NCBI GenBank assembly: GCA_020435005.1
Contig: JAGRAE010000011.1
Coordinates: 1-35,469 of the forward strand
DNA: 35,469 bases
Reading direction: 5' to 3'
Source: Bdellovibrionales bacterium
GTDB lineage: Bacteria; Bdellovibrionota; Bdellovibrionia; Bdellovibrionales; UBA1609
Shown here: one piece after another, positions 9,057 to 17,120 of the stretch
Position numbering within the stretch: position 1 is the stretch's first letter
Layout of the letters: each line of letters begins with the position of its first letter
Notes under the pieces: generated by a model
What the model was told of the DNA's origin: nothing
Databases searched by the model: none
The model's input: only the letters and a program-made list of their open reading frames with translations
Made by a program: the position numbers and the translations under genes

Positions 9057-9407
9057 TTAGGCAGATGGAAGAACTTTTTGAACTAATGCTGTAAAACCAG
9101 CCGCATCGTTAACAGCCATATCTGCTAAAATTTTGCGATCTAGCTCCACATTGGCTTTCTTTAAAGCACAAATCAAACGAGAGTAGTTCGTACCGTTTAA
9201 ACGAGCCGCAGCATTAATTCTTTGCGTCCATAACTGTCTGAACTCACGTTTTTTAACACGTCGATCGCGGTAAGCATAAACAAGAGCACGATCATTCTTT
9301 TCTTTTGCTACAGAAAATAATCTCGAATTCGCGCCATAATAACCACTGGCTCTTTCCAATACCTTATTTCTTCTTCTACGAGCTTTTATTCCTCTTTTAA
9401 CACGCAT
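9057..9407 (-). CDS. rplT: 50S ribosomal protein L20
   Basis: The 116-residue product is highly basic and starts [13 protein letters not shown]. It contains the family blocks [30 protein letters not shown] and GTNYSRLI. It binds 23S rRNA early in 50S assembly and, in several bacteria, represses its own operon through an mRNA leader. It starts at ATG, 12 nt after rpmI. The mevalonate gene fni follows closely. The length and sequence are ordinary for L20. Confidence 0.98.
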   Translation of the reverse strand: MRVKRGIKARRRRNKVLERASGYYGANSRLFSVAKEKNDRALVYAYRDRRVKKREFRQLWTQRINAAARLNGTNYSRLICALKKANVELDRKILADMAVNDAAGFTALVQKVLPSA

Positions 9408-9419
9408 CTCAGTCTCTCC

Positions 9420-9611
9420 TTATATCACTAACTGTCTTTTCACTTGATACTCATTGGCCGAATCAACATAAGCCGTAGTACCGAGGTGACGTTTACGCTT
9501 TGAAGACATGTGCGAAAGTAAGTGACGCATGCCAGGTTTTTTTCTTTTGATTTTACCACCAGGTTTTACGCGGAAACGCTTTTTGGCTCCACTGTGGGTT
9601 TTTTGCTTCAT
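9420..9611 (-). CDS. rpmI: 50S ribosomal protein L35
   Basis: The 63-residue basic protein starts MKQKTHSGAKKRFRVKPGGK and contains HLLSHMSSKRKRHL, characteristic of L35. The ATG follows GGAAGGAGCACAAA, a strong ribosome-binding site. It is the first gene of the ribosomal/mevalonate operon. The usual upstream partner infC (IF-3) is absent; a divergent strand switch and a J-domain gene lie there instead. Confidence 0.98.
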   Translation of the reverse strand: MKQKTHSGAKKRFRVKPGGKIKRKKPGMRHLLSHMSSKRKRHLGTTAYVDSANEYQVKRQLVI

Positions 9612-9624
9612 TTTGTGCTCCTTC

Positions 9625-9662
9625 CTGAGAGGGCGGCGGACTCGCTCTTAAGCCGTTCTCAG
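9625..9662 (-). promoter_or_regulatory. Hairpin in the rpmI leader, candidate L20 autoregulatory element
   Basis: The leader between the promoter and rpmI can fold with arms CTGAGA (9657-9662 on the plus strand) and TCTCAG (9625-9630), plus inner GGC/GCC pairs. This puts the 3' arm immediately before the GGAAGGAG ribosome-binding site. rpmI-rplT leaders in other bacteria bind L20 and block translation. This fold is compatible with that role, but similarity to a known L20 leader family has not been shown. Confidence 0.5.
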
Positions 9663-9681
9663 CAATTATTATTTGTTAATG

Positions 9682-9710
9682 TGTATACTCTGTTTGCAGG
9701 GTTGTGACAA
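9682..9710 (-). promoter_or_regulatory. Sigma70-like promoter of the rpmI-rplT-mevalonate operon
   Basis: On the minus strand TTGTCA (9705-9710) and TATACA (9682-9687) are separated by exactly 17 bp. Both hexamers match the consensus at five of six bases. Transcription would begin near 9675 and include the hairpin leader. It is the best promoter in the window. Confidence 0.75.
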
Positions 9711-9718
9711 GCGCTTTT

Positions 9719-10054
9719 TCAAGGCTGTAGCTGCTTGTAAGCCCATGTAATCTCTTGTGTTTTTTTCATAGCCAAAGCTTGGAGGTCGGCCCCTAAATGA
9801 GCCACCTTATCCGGGTGGTATTGAGACATCAATTTTTTATAGGCTAATTTTATCTGTTCTTTGCTAGCTCCTCTAGAAATTTCTAATATTTCATAGGGAC
9901 TTTTCTTTTCGTGGTATTGATTTTTTCTATTTTCAGAATTTTGTGAACCTCGTGGTCCATTTTTAGCTGTCGAATAAGAGAAAAGTACTTTTAAACGACG
10001 AAATAAAAAATAGAATATAGAAATTAAAATTATATAACGAAGTATTATTAACAC
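9719..10054 (-). CDS. Membrane-anchored J-domain protein
   Basis: The 111-residue product has an N-terminal transmembrane segment (about 1-18) followed by basic residues, a short polar linker, and a J-domain at about 52-109 (SPYEILEI, then YKKLMSQYHPDK with the HPD motif at 80-82, then a final helix). J-domains stimulate Hsp70/DnaK ATPase. The anchor suggests it recruits DnaK to the inner membrane, as DjlA-like proteins do. It lacks the zinc-finger and substrate-binding parts of DnaJ. The start is GTG at 10054, the only in-frame candidate that includes the membrane helix, with a poor ribosome-binding site. It is divergent from hflK, with which it may share membrane quality-control roles. Confidence 0.85.
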   Translation of the reverse strand: MLIILRYIILISIFYFLFRRLKVLFSYSTAKNGPRGSQNSENRKNQYHEKKSPYEILEISRGASKEQIKLAYKKLMSQYHPDKVAHLGADLQALAMKKTQEITWAYKQLQP

Positions 10055-10210
10055 ATTTTTTATCTATCTTATTTGCTGCTTGAGGTCAATATATGTCTAA
10101 GACTTGCATCACAACTCAAGAAATAATTTATTGTCCAAAGAAAAAAGTATTTAAGAAAAATTATTTTTCGACCCAATTTAATAAATGTTATTTAAAAACA
10201 TGAGGTCACT

Positions 10211-11203
10211 ATGAATGTTTACAATCAATACCCACGCAATGATGTTGAAAAATTAATTCAAGATCTACAAAAAAATAAAAAATATATTTTTTCAGTAGTG
10301 GGTTTAATTTTATTATTTTGGGTCGGCTATAGCTCTTTCTACACTGTCCAACCCGACGAAGAAGCCGTACTTTTACGCTTTGGTAAGTATGTAAAAACAA
10401 GTCCTCCAGGACTTCACATTAAATTTCCCTTTGGCATAGACAACGCGATTAAAGTTAAAACTAAACTTATACTTCAAGAGGAATTTGGATTTCGTACCCG
10501 TAGTGTTAGTGGCAAGCGAACTTCTTATGATCAAAAGGGCTTCGATGAAGAATCTCTGATGCTTTCTGGTGATTTGAATGTGGCTGATGTGGAGTGGATT
10601 ACCCAATTTCAAATTGCTGAACCCAAAAAGTTTTTATTTCATATTCGTGACCCAATTCAAAATATTAGAGATATTTCTGAAGCGATCATGAGGCGAGTTG
10701 TTGGCGATCGTTTGGTAAATGATGTTTTAACTGTTGGTCGAACAGAAATAGCCGATGAAGCTAAACAGTTAACTCAAGATATTTTAGATAATTATGATAT
10801 GGGGGTTAAAGTCGTCTCTATTAAACTACAAGACGTAAATCCTCCAGAGCCCGTCAAACCTTCATTTAACGAAGTTAACGAAGCTAAACAAGAACAAGAG
10901 CAAGCCATCAATCAAGCGGAAAAACATTATAATACTCTTATTCCCGAAGCTCGTGGAAAAGCAGAAAAAAATATTGCCAATGCTGAGGGTTTTGCCGAAG
11001 CCGTACTTAATCGTGCAAAAGGTGACGCAGAAAGATTTCGCGCGCTACTACTGGCTTATAGAAAAGCACCACAAATCACCCGAGACCGCATGTATATTGA
11101 GAGTATAGAAAAGGCTTTAAAACGTATAGAAAATGTCACAGTCGTAGACCCTGAAGTTAAGGGATTACTTCCCGTTTATGGAGGATTAAAAGATGGCAAG
11201 TAA
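10211..11203 (+). CDS. hflK: HflK, membrane SPFH-family subunit of the HflKC complex
   Basis: HflK and HflC form a large inner-membrane cage that surrounds and modulates the FtsH protease. The 330-residue product has one N-terminal transmembrane helix (about 24-42). The SPFH/band-7 domain starts at YTVQPDEEAVLLRFGKYVKT and contains PGLHIKFPFGID. A long charged helix with NPPEPVKPSFNEVNEAKQ and an alanine/glutamate-rich coiled coil then follows. The Gly/Pro-rich N-terminal extension of the E. coli protein is absent. GAGGTCACT precedes the ATG. The end overlaps hflC. ftsH is not in the window. Confidence 0.94.
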   Translation: MNVYNQYPRNDVEKLIQDLQKNKKYIFSVVGLILLFWVGYSSFYTVQPDEEAVLLRFGKYVKTSPPGLHIKFPFGIDNAIKVKTKLILQEEFGFRTRSVSGKRTSYDQKGFDEESLMLSGDLNVADVEWITQFQIAEPKKFLFHIRDPIQNIRDISEAIMRRVVGDRLVNDVLTVGRTEIADEAKQLTQDILDNYDMGVKVVSIKLQDVNPPEPVKPSFNEVNEAKQEQEQAINQAEKHYNTLIPEARGKAEKNIANAEGFAEAVLNRAKGDAERFRALLLAYRKAPQITRDRMYIESIEKALKRIENVTVVDPEVKGLLPVYGGLKDGK

Positions 11204-12182
11204 TTTACAAAATAAAATTTTTATTATAGTGGCTATCGCTATAGCACTCGTCATTTTGAGCTTTGCCTCCACATTTGTCATCCCTGAAGGACGTCAAGCA
11301 GTAATTACTCAGTTTGGTAAACCCATTCGCAGCGTCAATGAAGCCGGTTTGCATTTTAAACTGCCGTTTATTCAAGAGGTACGTAGAATTGATTTAAGAA
11401 TTTTAAGTTGGGATGGTTTTCCCAATCAAATTCCCACTAAAGATAAAAAGTATATTGAAGTCGACACTACTGCTCGCTGGAAAATTGTTGACCCGTTAAA
11501 ATTTATCCAAACAGTTCAGGATGAGCGAGGTGCAAGATCACGTCTAGATGCTATACTTGATGGGATCACTCGCGATGTTATTTCTAATCACAATCTTGTA
11601 GAGGCCGTTCGCAACAGTAACCAGATTCTTGAAATTATTGAAAATCGTAATAAAGCCACCAAAGCTGCGCAACAAGAAGGGGTTTTCAATGAACAAGAAG
11701 AATTTATTGGTGAAATTGAAAGCATTCAAATTGGTCGAGAAAAACTAAGTGAATTGATTATTGAAAAAGCACGTCAAGAACTAGTCCCATTGGGCATTCA
11801 ACTTATTGACGTGCAACTAAAACGCATTTCATACGAAGACAGCGTCCAACAAAAAGTTTACGGACGTATGATTTCAGAGAGAGAGCGGATTGCAGAGCGG
11901 ATTCGTTCCTATGGTAAGGGTGAAAAGGCAAAGATTGAGGGTAAAACGCAAAAAGATCTTCAAACCATTGAGTCTGAGGCATATAGAAAGGTTCAACAGG
12001 TTCGAGGTAATGCGGAAGCCGAAGCGATATCTGTTTATGCCAAAGCTTTGAGCCAAGACCCTAGCTTTTATAGGTTTATTCGCAGTCTAGAGGCCTATGA
12101 TAAATTACCAAAGGATACTAAGCTATTGCTTTCATCTGAGTCCAAATTTTGGAAGGTGTTTAAGTCAGGAAACTCAAACTAA
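11193..12182 (+). CDS. hflC: HflC, membrane SPFH-family subunit of the HflKC complex
   Basis: Partner of HflK. The 329-residue product has a transmembrane helix at about 9-28 and an SPFH domain beginning with FVIPEGRQAVITQFGKPI. The HflC-typical GLHFKLPFIQEVRRID and LRILSWDG(F)P follow, then TTARWKIVDP. A long coiled-coil region rich in Arg/Glu (MISERERIAERIRSYGKGEK) ends in a C-terminal part with SFYRFIRSLEAYDK. The start overlaps the hflK stop by 11 nt and follows GGAGG at 11179-11183, so the two are coupled. The next gene converges 11 bp away, with no terminator visible between them. Confidence 0.94.
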   Translation: MASNLQNKIFIIVAIAIALVILSFASTFVIPEGRQAVITQFGKPIRSVNEAGLHFKLPFIQEVRRIDLRILSWDGFPNQIPTKDKKYIEVDTTARWKIVDPLKFIQTVQDERGARSRLDAILDGITRDVISNHNLVEAVRNSNQILEIIENRNKATKAAQQEGVFNEQEEFIGEIESIQIGREKLSELIIEKARQELVPLGIQLIDVQLKRISYEDSVQQKVYGRMISERERIAERIRSYGKGEKAKIEGKTQKDLQTIESEAYRKVQQVRGNAEAEAISVYAKALSQDPSFYRFIRSLEAYDKLPKDTKLLLSSESKFWKVFKSGNSN

Positions 12183-12193
12183 AAACTGTTCTG

Positions 12194-13477
12194 TTACAAT
12201 TTTATTGCTTTTGTATTTGGCCCAGTTTCCACTGCGATTCCAGTAACTGAAAAATCTAAATTATTTTTATTTTTAATTTCTAATACTGGAGGTAAAAGTG
12301 TTACAGAGTTTTCGGCAGCATCGTAATACCAATCTTTTCCATACTCTAATATTTGCTCGCCCAGTTTAACTTTGATTTGTGGAACAAAAATATATTTATT
12401 TGAATCTTTATCAGTAACTTCTTTAGTTTCAGGTATAAAATTCAAATAAATTGGTCTCATAATTGTTTCCTTACTAATAGCTTCACCAATGCTGGCTAAC
12501 TTTTCACCCCAATCATCAGAGTGTAAATTCAAAATTCTAAGAGACTCGAGCATTTTGTCAGCTTGAGTGGCATCTTTCACTCGCGCTTGCAATGAGGCTC
12601 TTCTTTTGTCATGAACTATATTAATAAATGATCTTATTTTTTCTGCATCATGCTCTATTCCTTTATTCTGACATTCTGAATCACCAATATTACATAACAC
12701 ACCATAGGCCAAAAGATTTGCCGCTTTTCCGCTCTTAAATGTAAACAATTGATTATATAAGTCCATAGGAGAAATATTTTCTACAGTATTAATTAGATCA
12801 GGTTGTGATTTTTGTTTATTTAATGGGATATCACCCGTTTCAGCATCTGTAACAAAAACAATAACTAACAATGCGTCTTCACGAAAAAAACCATTATTTT
12901 CTGTATTATTTTGAGTGGCTGCGACTAGAGGACTAAACATTTCCTCTATTTCAGGTCCTATGGGAAATTCTTGCTTTTTATCATTCTTAACTGCGATAAA
13001 TGGCACTTCAATATTAAAATATTCAGGTAAAATATTTAAATCTTTTTTTGTTAGAAATCTTTTACTTTTATTTTGATTCAAAAATACAAGCTCGCCTTTA
13101 TCAAAAAACTGGAGACGTCCATTTAATGGATGAAACTTTAAAACACTACGAGAATTATTAGGATCATTTGTGTATCGGCTAGAATCAAAAGTATAGATTA
13201 CGCCAATATGTGGGTCCACTTGTGGAAACTTTTTTAGGTTATCTGTAAATTTATGTGCATTTTCCTTAATCTTTTCGATTTCATTTTTCATGCTATTAGA
13301 GTTATCAAGCATAAATATTATGTCTACTTTGGTTTTCATTTTCTGAATCGGCGGCAATGCCTTTGTTTCGACAACTTTTACCTCTTTAGGTGGATCCATT
13401 AATAAAGGGGTTTCAGTTTCAGAACAAGCAATTATAGTCAACATACTAAAAAAGTATATAATTATTTTTTGGCCCAT
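12194..13477 (-). CDS. von Willebrand factor A domain lipoprotein, last gene of the Glt/Agl-like operon
   Basis: The frame extends to a TTG at 13504, but ATG at 13477 follows AAGGAAG at good spacing and begins a lipoprotein signal (MGQK, hydrophobic core, IIAC with Cys18). The mature protein carries a vWA domain: VDIIFMLDNSNSM has the metal-site DxSxS pattern (Asp58, Ser60, Ser62), and FVTDAETGD about 150 residues on provides further metal-site residues. vWA domains bind protein partners through Mg2+. A C-terminal region (about 320-427) is beta rich (IPETKEV..., LEYGKDWYYD...). It overlaps the upstream TPR gene by 16 nt. I do not recall vWA proteins among the established Myxococcus Glt components, so its role here is unknown; surface or periplasmic adhesion or scaffolding is a guess. 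Confidence 0.85.
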   Translation of the reverse strand: MGQKIIIYFFSMLTIIACSETETPLLMDPPKEVKVVETKALPPIQKMKTKVDIIFMLDNSNSMKNEIEKIKENAHKFTDNLKKFPQVDPHIGVIYTFDSSRYTNDPNNSRSVLKFHPLNGRLQFFDKGELVFLNQNKSKRFLTKKDLNILPEYFNIEVPFIAVKNDKKQEFPIGPEIEEMFSPLVAATQNNTENNGFFREDALLVIVFVTDAETGDIPLNKQKSQPDLINTVENISPMDLYNQLFTFKSGKAANLLAYGVLCNIGDSECQNKGIEHDAEKIRSFINIVHDKRRASLQARVKDATQADKMLESLRILNLHSDDWGEKLASIGEAISKETIMRPIYLNFIPETKEVTDKDSNKYIFVPQIKVKLGEQILEYGKDWYYDAAENSVTLLPPVLEIKNKNNLDFSVTGIAVETGPNTKAIKL

Positions 13478-14451
13478 TTTTTTCTTCCTTCGAGTTTTGG
13501 ACAATCTTTAACTTGAACATGAAATTTATCAATTTCATCTATCCAAATTTCCTCACCTTGACTTGGGAATTTTAACCATTCAGACCCACCAAAATTTGCA
13601 TGATTTCTAAATTTATTATTTGGTTCATAAGCAATATGAACTCTTTGAATTGCTTCTGCCTCAATTAAATGAAGTAACTTTAAATTTTTTCTAATTTCTT
13701 GCAAATCTCTTTGGGCCAAGTATTTTAACCGTTTAAAGATACTTATCTCAGCACTTTTTGACTTCCTTTTTAGTTCCTCAAAATATCTTTGCAAATACTT
13801 ATCTCTATGAAACATAAATGGAAATGCCTCTAATTTTTTAGTTAGTAAATCAAAAGATAGGTTGCCATTTTTACCCATAGTTATTAATTGAATAGATTCA
13901 CTATGTTTTCCATTATTTTTTACTAAATTCTCTAAATTTAGAATTCTATCTTTATATCTTTTTTTAAAATGATCCGTTGTTTTAAACACACCTATATAAT
14001 CACAAATTTTAAGATGAGCGAAAGCTTTTAAAAAATAAGGTTCAGGGCCAATAACCTGATCAAAAATAGGTGTCATTAATGATTGCAATTTTGCCAATGC
14101 CATTTCTTCTTTACCTAATGCAACATAGGCCCAAGCCATTTCTTCAACAGCTAAAGGCCAAAAATCTGATGATTTAGTTATATTTTGATAATTTTTAATT
14201 GATTCAACGTAATTTTCTAATTGGTAAAAAGCTCTTCCTAAAGTCAGGTAAACTTGATTTTTATCTATATCAGATGAAAGATCACTTTTTCTTAAAAGTG
14301 AATTTAAAACTGATATGGCTTGAATAGGCTTATTACTTAGTATCAACTTTCTAGCAAGTTGCCAATTGTAATCATCCTTATTAGTAGCATGTGAATAATT
14401 AATTGAAATGGCAGCAGCTAAAAAGCACAGCGCAATAAGTACTTTTCTCAC
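13462..14451 (-). CDS. Periplasmic TPR protein of the Glt/Agl-like operon
   Basis: The 329-residue product starts at GTG (GTGA overlap with the barrel gene's stop) and has a signal peptide of about 22 residues ending near SHA. Helical repeats of TPR type occupy about 30-170 (LARKLILSNKPIQAISVLNSLL, YLTLGRAFYQLENYVESI, EEMAWAYVALGKEEMALAKL). The rest is helical (about 210-270), with a C-terminal segment GSEWLKFPSQGEEIWIDEID. I associate a similar ending with TPR proteins of gliding-motility clusters, but cannot name the exact orthologue. It probably acts as a periplasmic adaptor between the outer-membrane barrel and the motor subunits. Confidence 0.78.
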   Translation of the reverse strand: MRKVLIALCFLAAAISINYSHATNKDDYNWQLARKLILSNKPIQAISVLNSLLRKSDLSSDIDKNQVYLTLGRAFYQLENYVESIKNYQNITKSSDFWPLAVEEMAWAYVALGKEEMALAKLQSLMTPIFDQVIGPEPYFLKAFAHLKICDYIGVFKTTDHFKKRYKDRILNLENLVKNNGKHSESIQLITMGKNGNLSFDLLTKKLEAFPFMFHRDKYLQRYFEELKRKSKSAEISIFKRLKYLAQRDLQEIRKNLKLLHLIEAEAIQRVHIAYEPNNKFRNHANFGGSEWLKFPSQGEEIWIDEIDKFHVQVKDCPKLEGRKKWAKK

Positions 14452-15149
14452 AACAATACCCCTATTGCTAGTGAAACAAAAGTCATATCCATATTTCTAG
14501 AACCTGTAGTTACTTGATCTTGATAGCTCATTTGTCTGACTTCAAATCTTGATGATAAATGTTGGCTCAACCAAACACCAATCCCTCCACCAACTGTCCA
14601 ACTTGTGCTTGATCCAGATTTTAAATTAACTTGTCCATATCCTCCCAATAAATAAATATCAAATTGTGAGATTCCAAGATCTAACATATTCATTTTGCCA
14701 TATATAGGGTACCAACTAAGCACGCCATGTGTTGAATTGAAGGGACTATCAATTTCTGGCACAATGCTGTCTTTTGTATAAGGATTTTTTTCAGCAATTT
14801 CATATCTGTTTTCTGCTTCACTGTTTAACTTATTATCAAAATTGGCATACCTAACGCCCAATGAAAATTTTGGAGAAATGTGTAATTCTGCAATTCCACC
14901 TACTGCTGAACTATTTAAGAATGGGTTACCACCTTCAACCATTGAATAGTTGGCACCAAACTCAACACGCCAATTCCTATTAACTTTCCTTTTTTGAACT
15001 ACACGAAGTCTATTCTTAGGATCCAATGCCCTAGCTCGTTTTAAAATGGCCTTGTCTGCTCCTAAAGAATCCAAATCCTTGCTTAAATCACTAGCATAAG
15101 TAGCCTGAAACATATAAAAAATAATAAATACCACTAATGCCAATTTCAT
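14448..15149 (-). CDS. Outer-membrane beta-barrel protein of the Glt/Agl-like operon
   Basis: The 233-residue product has a signal peptide (1-19, ending TYA), a short charged linker with LDPKNRLRVVQKR, and then alternating amphipathic beta strands from about 58 to the end. It finishes with FVSLAIGVLL, the hydrophobic terminal strand expected of an outer-membrane barrel. Glycine-rich strands such as VGGIAELHISPKFSLGVRYA, YLLGGYGQVNL and WTVGGGIGVWL suggest a small barrel of the type shared by myxobacteria and Bdellovibrio. AGGAGTG precedes the ATG, which overlaps the lipoprotein stop (ATGA). In Myxococcus gliding clusters comparable barrels form the outer-membrane part of the machine. Confidence 0.8.
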   Translation of the reverse strand: MKLALVVFIIFYMFQATYASDLSKDLDSLGADKAILKRARALDPKNRLRVVQKRKVNRNWRVEFGANYSMVEGGNPFLNSSAVGGIAELHISPKFSLGVRYANFDNKLNSEAENRYEIAEKNPYTKDSIVPEIDSPFNSTHGVLSWYPIYGKMNMLDLGISQFDIYLLGGYGQVNLKSGSSTSWTVGGGIGVWLSQHLSSRFEVRQMSYQDQVTTGSRNMDMTFVSLAIGVLL

Positions 15150-15670
15150 TTTTCACTCCTATTTTTCTTAATTCCAATACTAACTAAATGTGAATTTTGG
15201 CTTTGATAAAACTTTAACAATTCAATAGTACGTGCACTCGTTTTCTCTTTATTGTATGACAGTAAAAATTCAATCTCATACTCACTGACATTATTTTCTT
15301 CATTGACTCTATTTTCTGGATTGCCTGATAAGATATATTCATACTGACTGTTTTTTTGACTATCTAAACTAAAAGTCATCCATTTAGGTATTTCAGAGTT
15401 TTTACCAACTTTTACCTTTATTACTGGATCAACCAATTCAACCAATTTAATATTTAAAATTACTTTAATTTTATTTATTTTTCCGATTTCCCACTGGGGC
15501 TGACTTTCTACGCTTAGTTTTATCGCATCATTAGGCAAATATTTTTGTTCTACTATGTTTTTTTCTTTGAGTGGAACATATTTGTTCGCATCATATTTTG
15601 AAGTGGGATCATTTTCTGGTGCGCAAGCATATAAGCCAAATGATAAAAATAAAATTAAGATTTTATTCAT
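15146..15670 (-). CDS. Lipoprotein of unknown function in the Glt/Agl-like operon
   Basis: The 174-residue product has a lipoprotein signal: MNKILILFLSFGLYAC, with Cys16 as the modified residue and Ala-Pro-Glu following it. The mature domain looks all-beta (IKLSVESQPQWEIGKINKIK, PVIKVKVG, YEIEFLLSYNKEK), similar to an immunoglobulin-like fold, but no family is recognised. AAGAGGT lies upstream of the ATG. Both ends overlap neighbours by the ATGA pattern. Its place between the TonB-like protein and the barrel suggests it helps attach the machine to the outer membrane. Confidence 0.75.
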   Translation of the reverse strand: MNKILILFLSFGLYACAPENDPTSKYDANKYVPLKEKNIVEQKYLPNDAIKLSVESQPQWEIGKINKIKVILNIKLVELVDPVIKVKVGKNSEIPKWMTFSLDSQKNSQYEYILSGNPENRVNEENNVSEYEIEFLLSYNKEKTSARTIELLKFYQSQNSHLVSIGIKKNRSEK

Positions 15671-16884
15671 AATGACCTCTTGCTAATATGTGTAGCACCA
15701 AGCCTTCTCAGGCTGAATGGATAGGTTACTTTTACGTTAACTTGACCATATGGCTTGGGAAATTTCCATGTTTTAAGCTTTGAAACAATACATGATTCAA
15801 CTGGTTTAGACCTTAAACTTGTACTATGAACTTTGGCAAAACTAACTTTTCCAGAAGCAGCTATTATAAATCTTACTGCTACACGTCCTGAGAGATCTGG
15901 CTCTTTTTGTAATCCCTTTTCATAGCAATAAATAACTTGACCAAGGTTTCTTTTTACAACGGCATCTATCTGTGATTTATCCAATCCCCCTTCGATAAAA
16001 GCTTCTTCTCTCAACGGGGCAGTATAGTACTTTGCGGAACCACTTATAGATATTCTTCCATAGCCATTGTTTCCACCACCCTGGCCTTTAGTTTTAAATC
16101 CTTCAACAGCCCCAATATTAGCACCAGAACCAACTTGTGAGGCAACCAAACCCTTTCCAATAACTACTCTTTGATGTCCGCCAACTTTTCCAGTGTTTAT
16201 AACTTTTGCTTTTTTTCCATTGATAGATCCAAGATCTAAATTACTCTTAGCGGCTCCTGAATGCAATCCATTTAAAGCAGCCAATAGACTATTATCTGAA
16301 ACTTTGTTATTGCCTTTATTTTTAATTCTTTTATTTCTTTTTATACTTTTACTTACAACACCAATTTTAGTTAACTTACGCTTTTTGTTGTACTTATACT
16401 TTTTCTTTTTAATTATTTTATTTTTACTTACTTTGACAACTTTATTATTTACATTATTTCTATTTTGTTTAAAAACTTTAACTACTACAGCTTCGTTTGG
16501 CTTTGGTTCTTTATAGAAATATCCAACAAGAAGTAAAACCAACAACGCGAGCATATGTCCAAGTGTTGTCCATCTTAAAATATTATTGTAATTATCAGAT
16601 TCTTCTTTAACGTATACAGACGGAATATAGCCATGATTGTCTCTAACTTGTACTAATTTTATTTTACTATTAATTTTAAGAGGTTTGCTTTTGATTTGAG
16701 CTTTCGTAACTTTAGAAACAATATCATATGTATCTTTATCTAAAAGAAGTAAACTTGTTTCAGATACAAGTTCAATTCTATTAGATCCAACCACACGAAT
16801 TATTACGGCACTAGAACCCTGCCATATAATATTCCTTACTATTTTGTTATCTGAATTAAGAAAAGCATATCTTTCGTGATTCAT
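15667..16884 (-). CDS. TonB-like protein with AgmX/PglI C-terminal domain (GltG/GltJ-like)
   Basis: The 405-residue product has no signal peptide. Residues 1-100 form a cytoplasmic, beta-rich domain (possibly FHA-like, not proven). There is a single transmembrane helix at about 107-123. An extremely Lys/Arg/Asn-rich stretch follows at about 140-195, then a glycine-rich linker (LLAALNGLHSG onward). A C-terminal TonB-like tail occupies about 300-395: AVVKRNLGQVIYCYEKGLQ, GRVAVRFIIAASGKV, CIVSKLKTWKFPKP, VTYPFSLRRL. This tail matches the AgmX/PglI C-terminal domain with its two conserved cysteines (Cys320, Cys365). It probably transmits motion or force from the ExbB/ExbD motor across the periplasm, as GltG/GltJ are thought to do in Myxococcus. 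Both ends overlap neighbours (ATGA). Confidence 0.85.
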   Translation of the reverse strand: MNHERYAFLNSDNKIVRNIIWQGSSAVIIRVVGSNRIELVSETSLLLLDKDTYDIVSKVTKAQIKSKPLKINSKIKLVQVRDNHGYIPSVYVKEESDNYNNILRWTTLGHMLALLVLLLVGYFYKEPKPNEAVVVKVFKQNRNNVNNKVVKVSKNKIIKKKKYKYNKKRKLTKIGVVSKSIKRNKRIKNKGNNKVSDNSLLAALNGLHSGAAKSNLDLGSINGKKAKVINTGKVGGHQRVVIGKGLVASQVGSGANIGAVEGFKTKGQGGGNNGYGRISISGSAKYYTAPLREEAFIEGGLDKSQIDAVVKRNLGQVIYCYEKGLQKEPDLSGRVAVRFIIAASGKVSFAKVHSTSLRSKPVESCIVSKLKTWKFPKPYGQVNVKVTYPFSLRRLGATHISKRSL

Positions 16885-17120
16885 TTTTGGACCCTTAGGT
16901 TTGTTTTAACTCTATCTTTAAAATTTTTTCTAAGCGCTAATAAATCTAAAATGGACTTTTCATCTTCAACAATTGACAATCCTTCACCTGACGTATTGTA
17001 TCTACCATTCACATCAGCTTCAGAAAACTCAAAGTTAGTTCCTAAACTTGATTTTTTATTCTTCGAGTCTGCAAAGCAATTAGAAGAAAAAAATATTAAT
17101 ACAATCAACAAGCTCTTCAT
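16881..17120 (-). CDS. Small periplasmic protein of the Glt/Agl-like operon
   Basis: The 79-residue product has a signal peptide (MKSLLIVLIFFSSNCFA) and a short mature part with FSEADVNGRYNTSGEGLSIV, then EDEKSILDLLALRKNFKDR. The frame runs upstream to a TTG, but ATG at 17120 has TTGGAG before it and shares ATGA with the end of the large TPR gene. The ILDLLALRKNFKDRV segment resembles ends of small proteins linked to myxobacterial gliding clusters. This is recollection, so function is inferred only from position next to the TonB-like gene. Confidence 0.72.
   Translation of the reverse strand: MKSLLIVLIFFSSNCFADSKNKKSSLGTNFEFSEADVNGRYNTSGEGLSIVEDEKSILDLLALRKNFKDRVKTNLRVQK

Noticed and set aside
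10079-10207. Repeated TGAGGTCA in the J-domain/hflK divergent region as an operator pair
   Set aside because: There are only two short copies, and the second is simply the hflK ribosome-binding site.
16193-16516. Plus-strand ORF of 107 codons with leucine/phenylalanine-rich product
   Set aside because: It is the complement of the Lys/Asn-rich segment of the TonB-like gene, which explains its composition, and it has no ribosome-binding site.
15667-16884. Firm FHA domain call for the N-terminal 100 residues of the TonB-like protein
   Set aside because: The region is beta rich, as in GltG-like proteins, but the GR-S-H-N phosphopeptide-binding residues of FHA domains are not visible.
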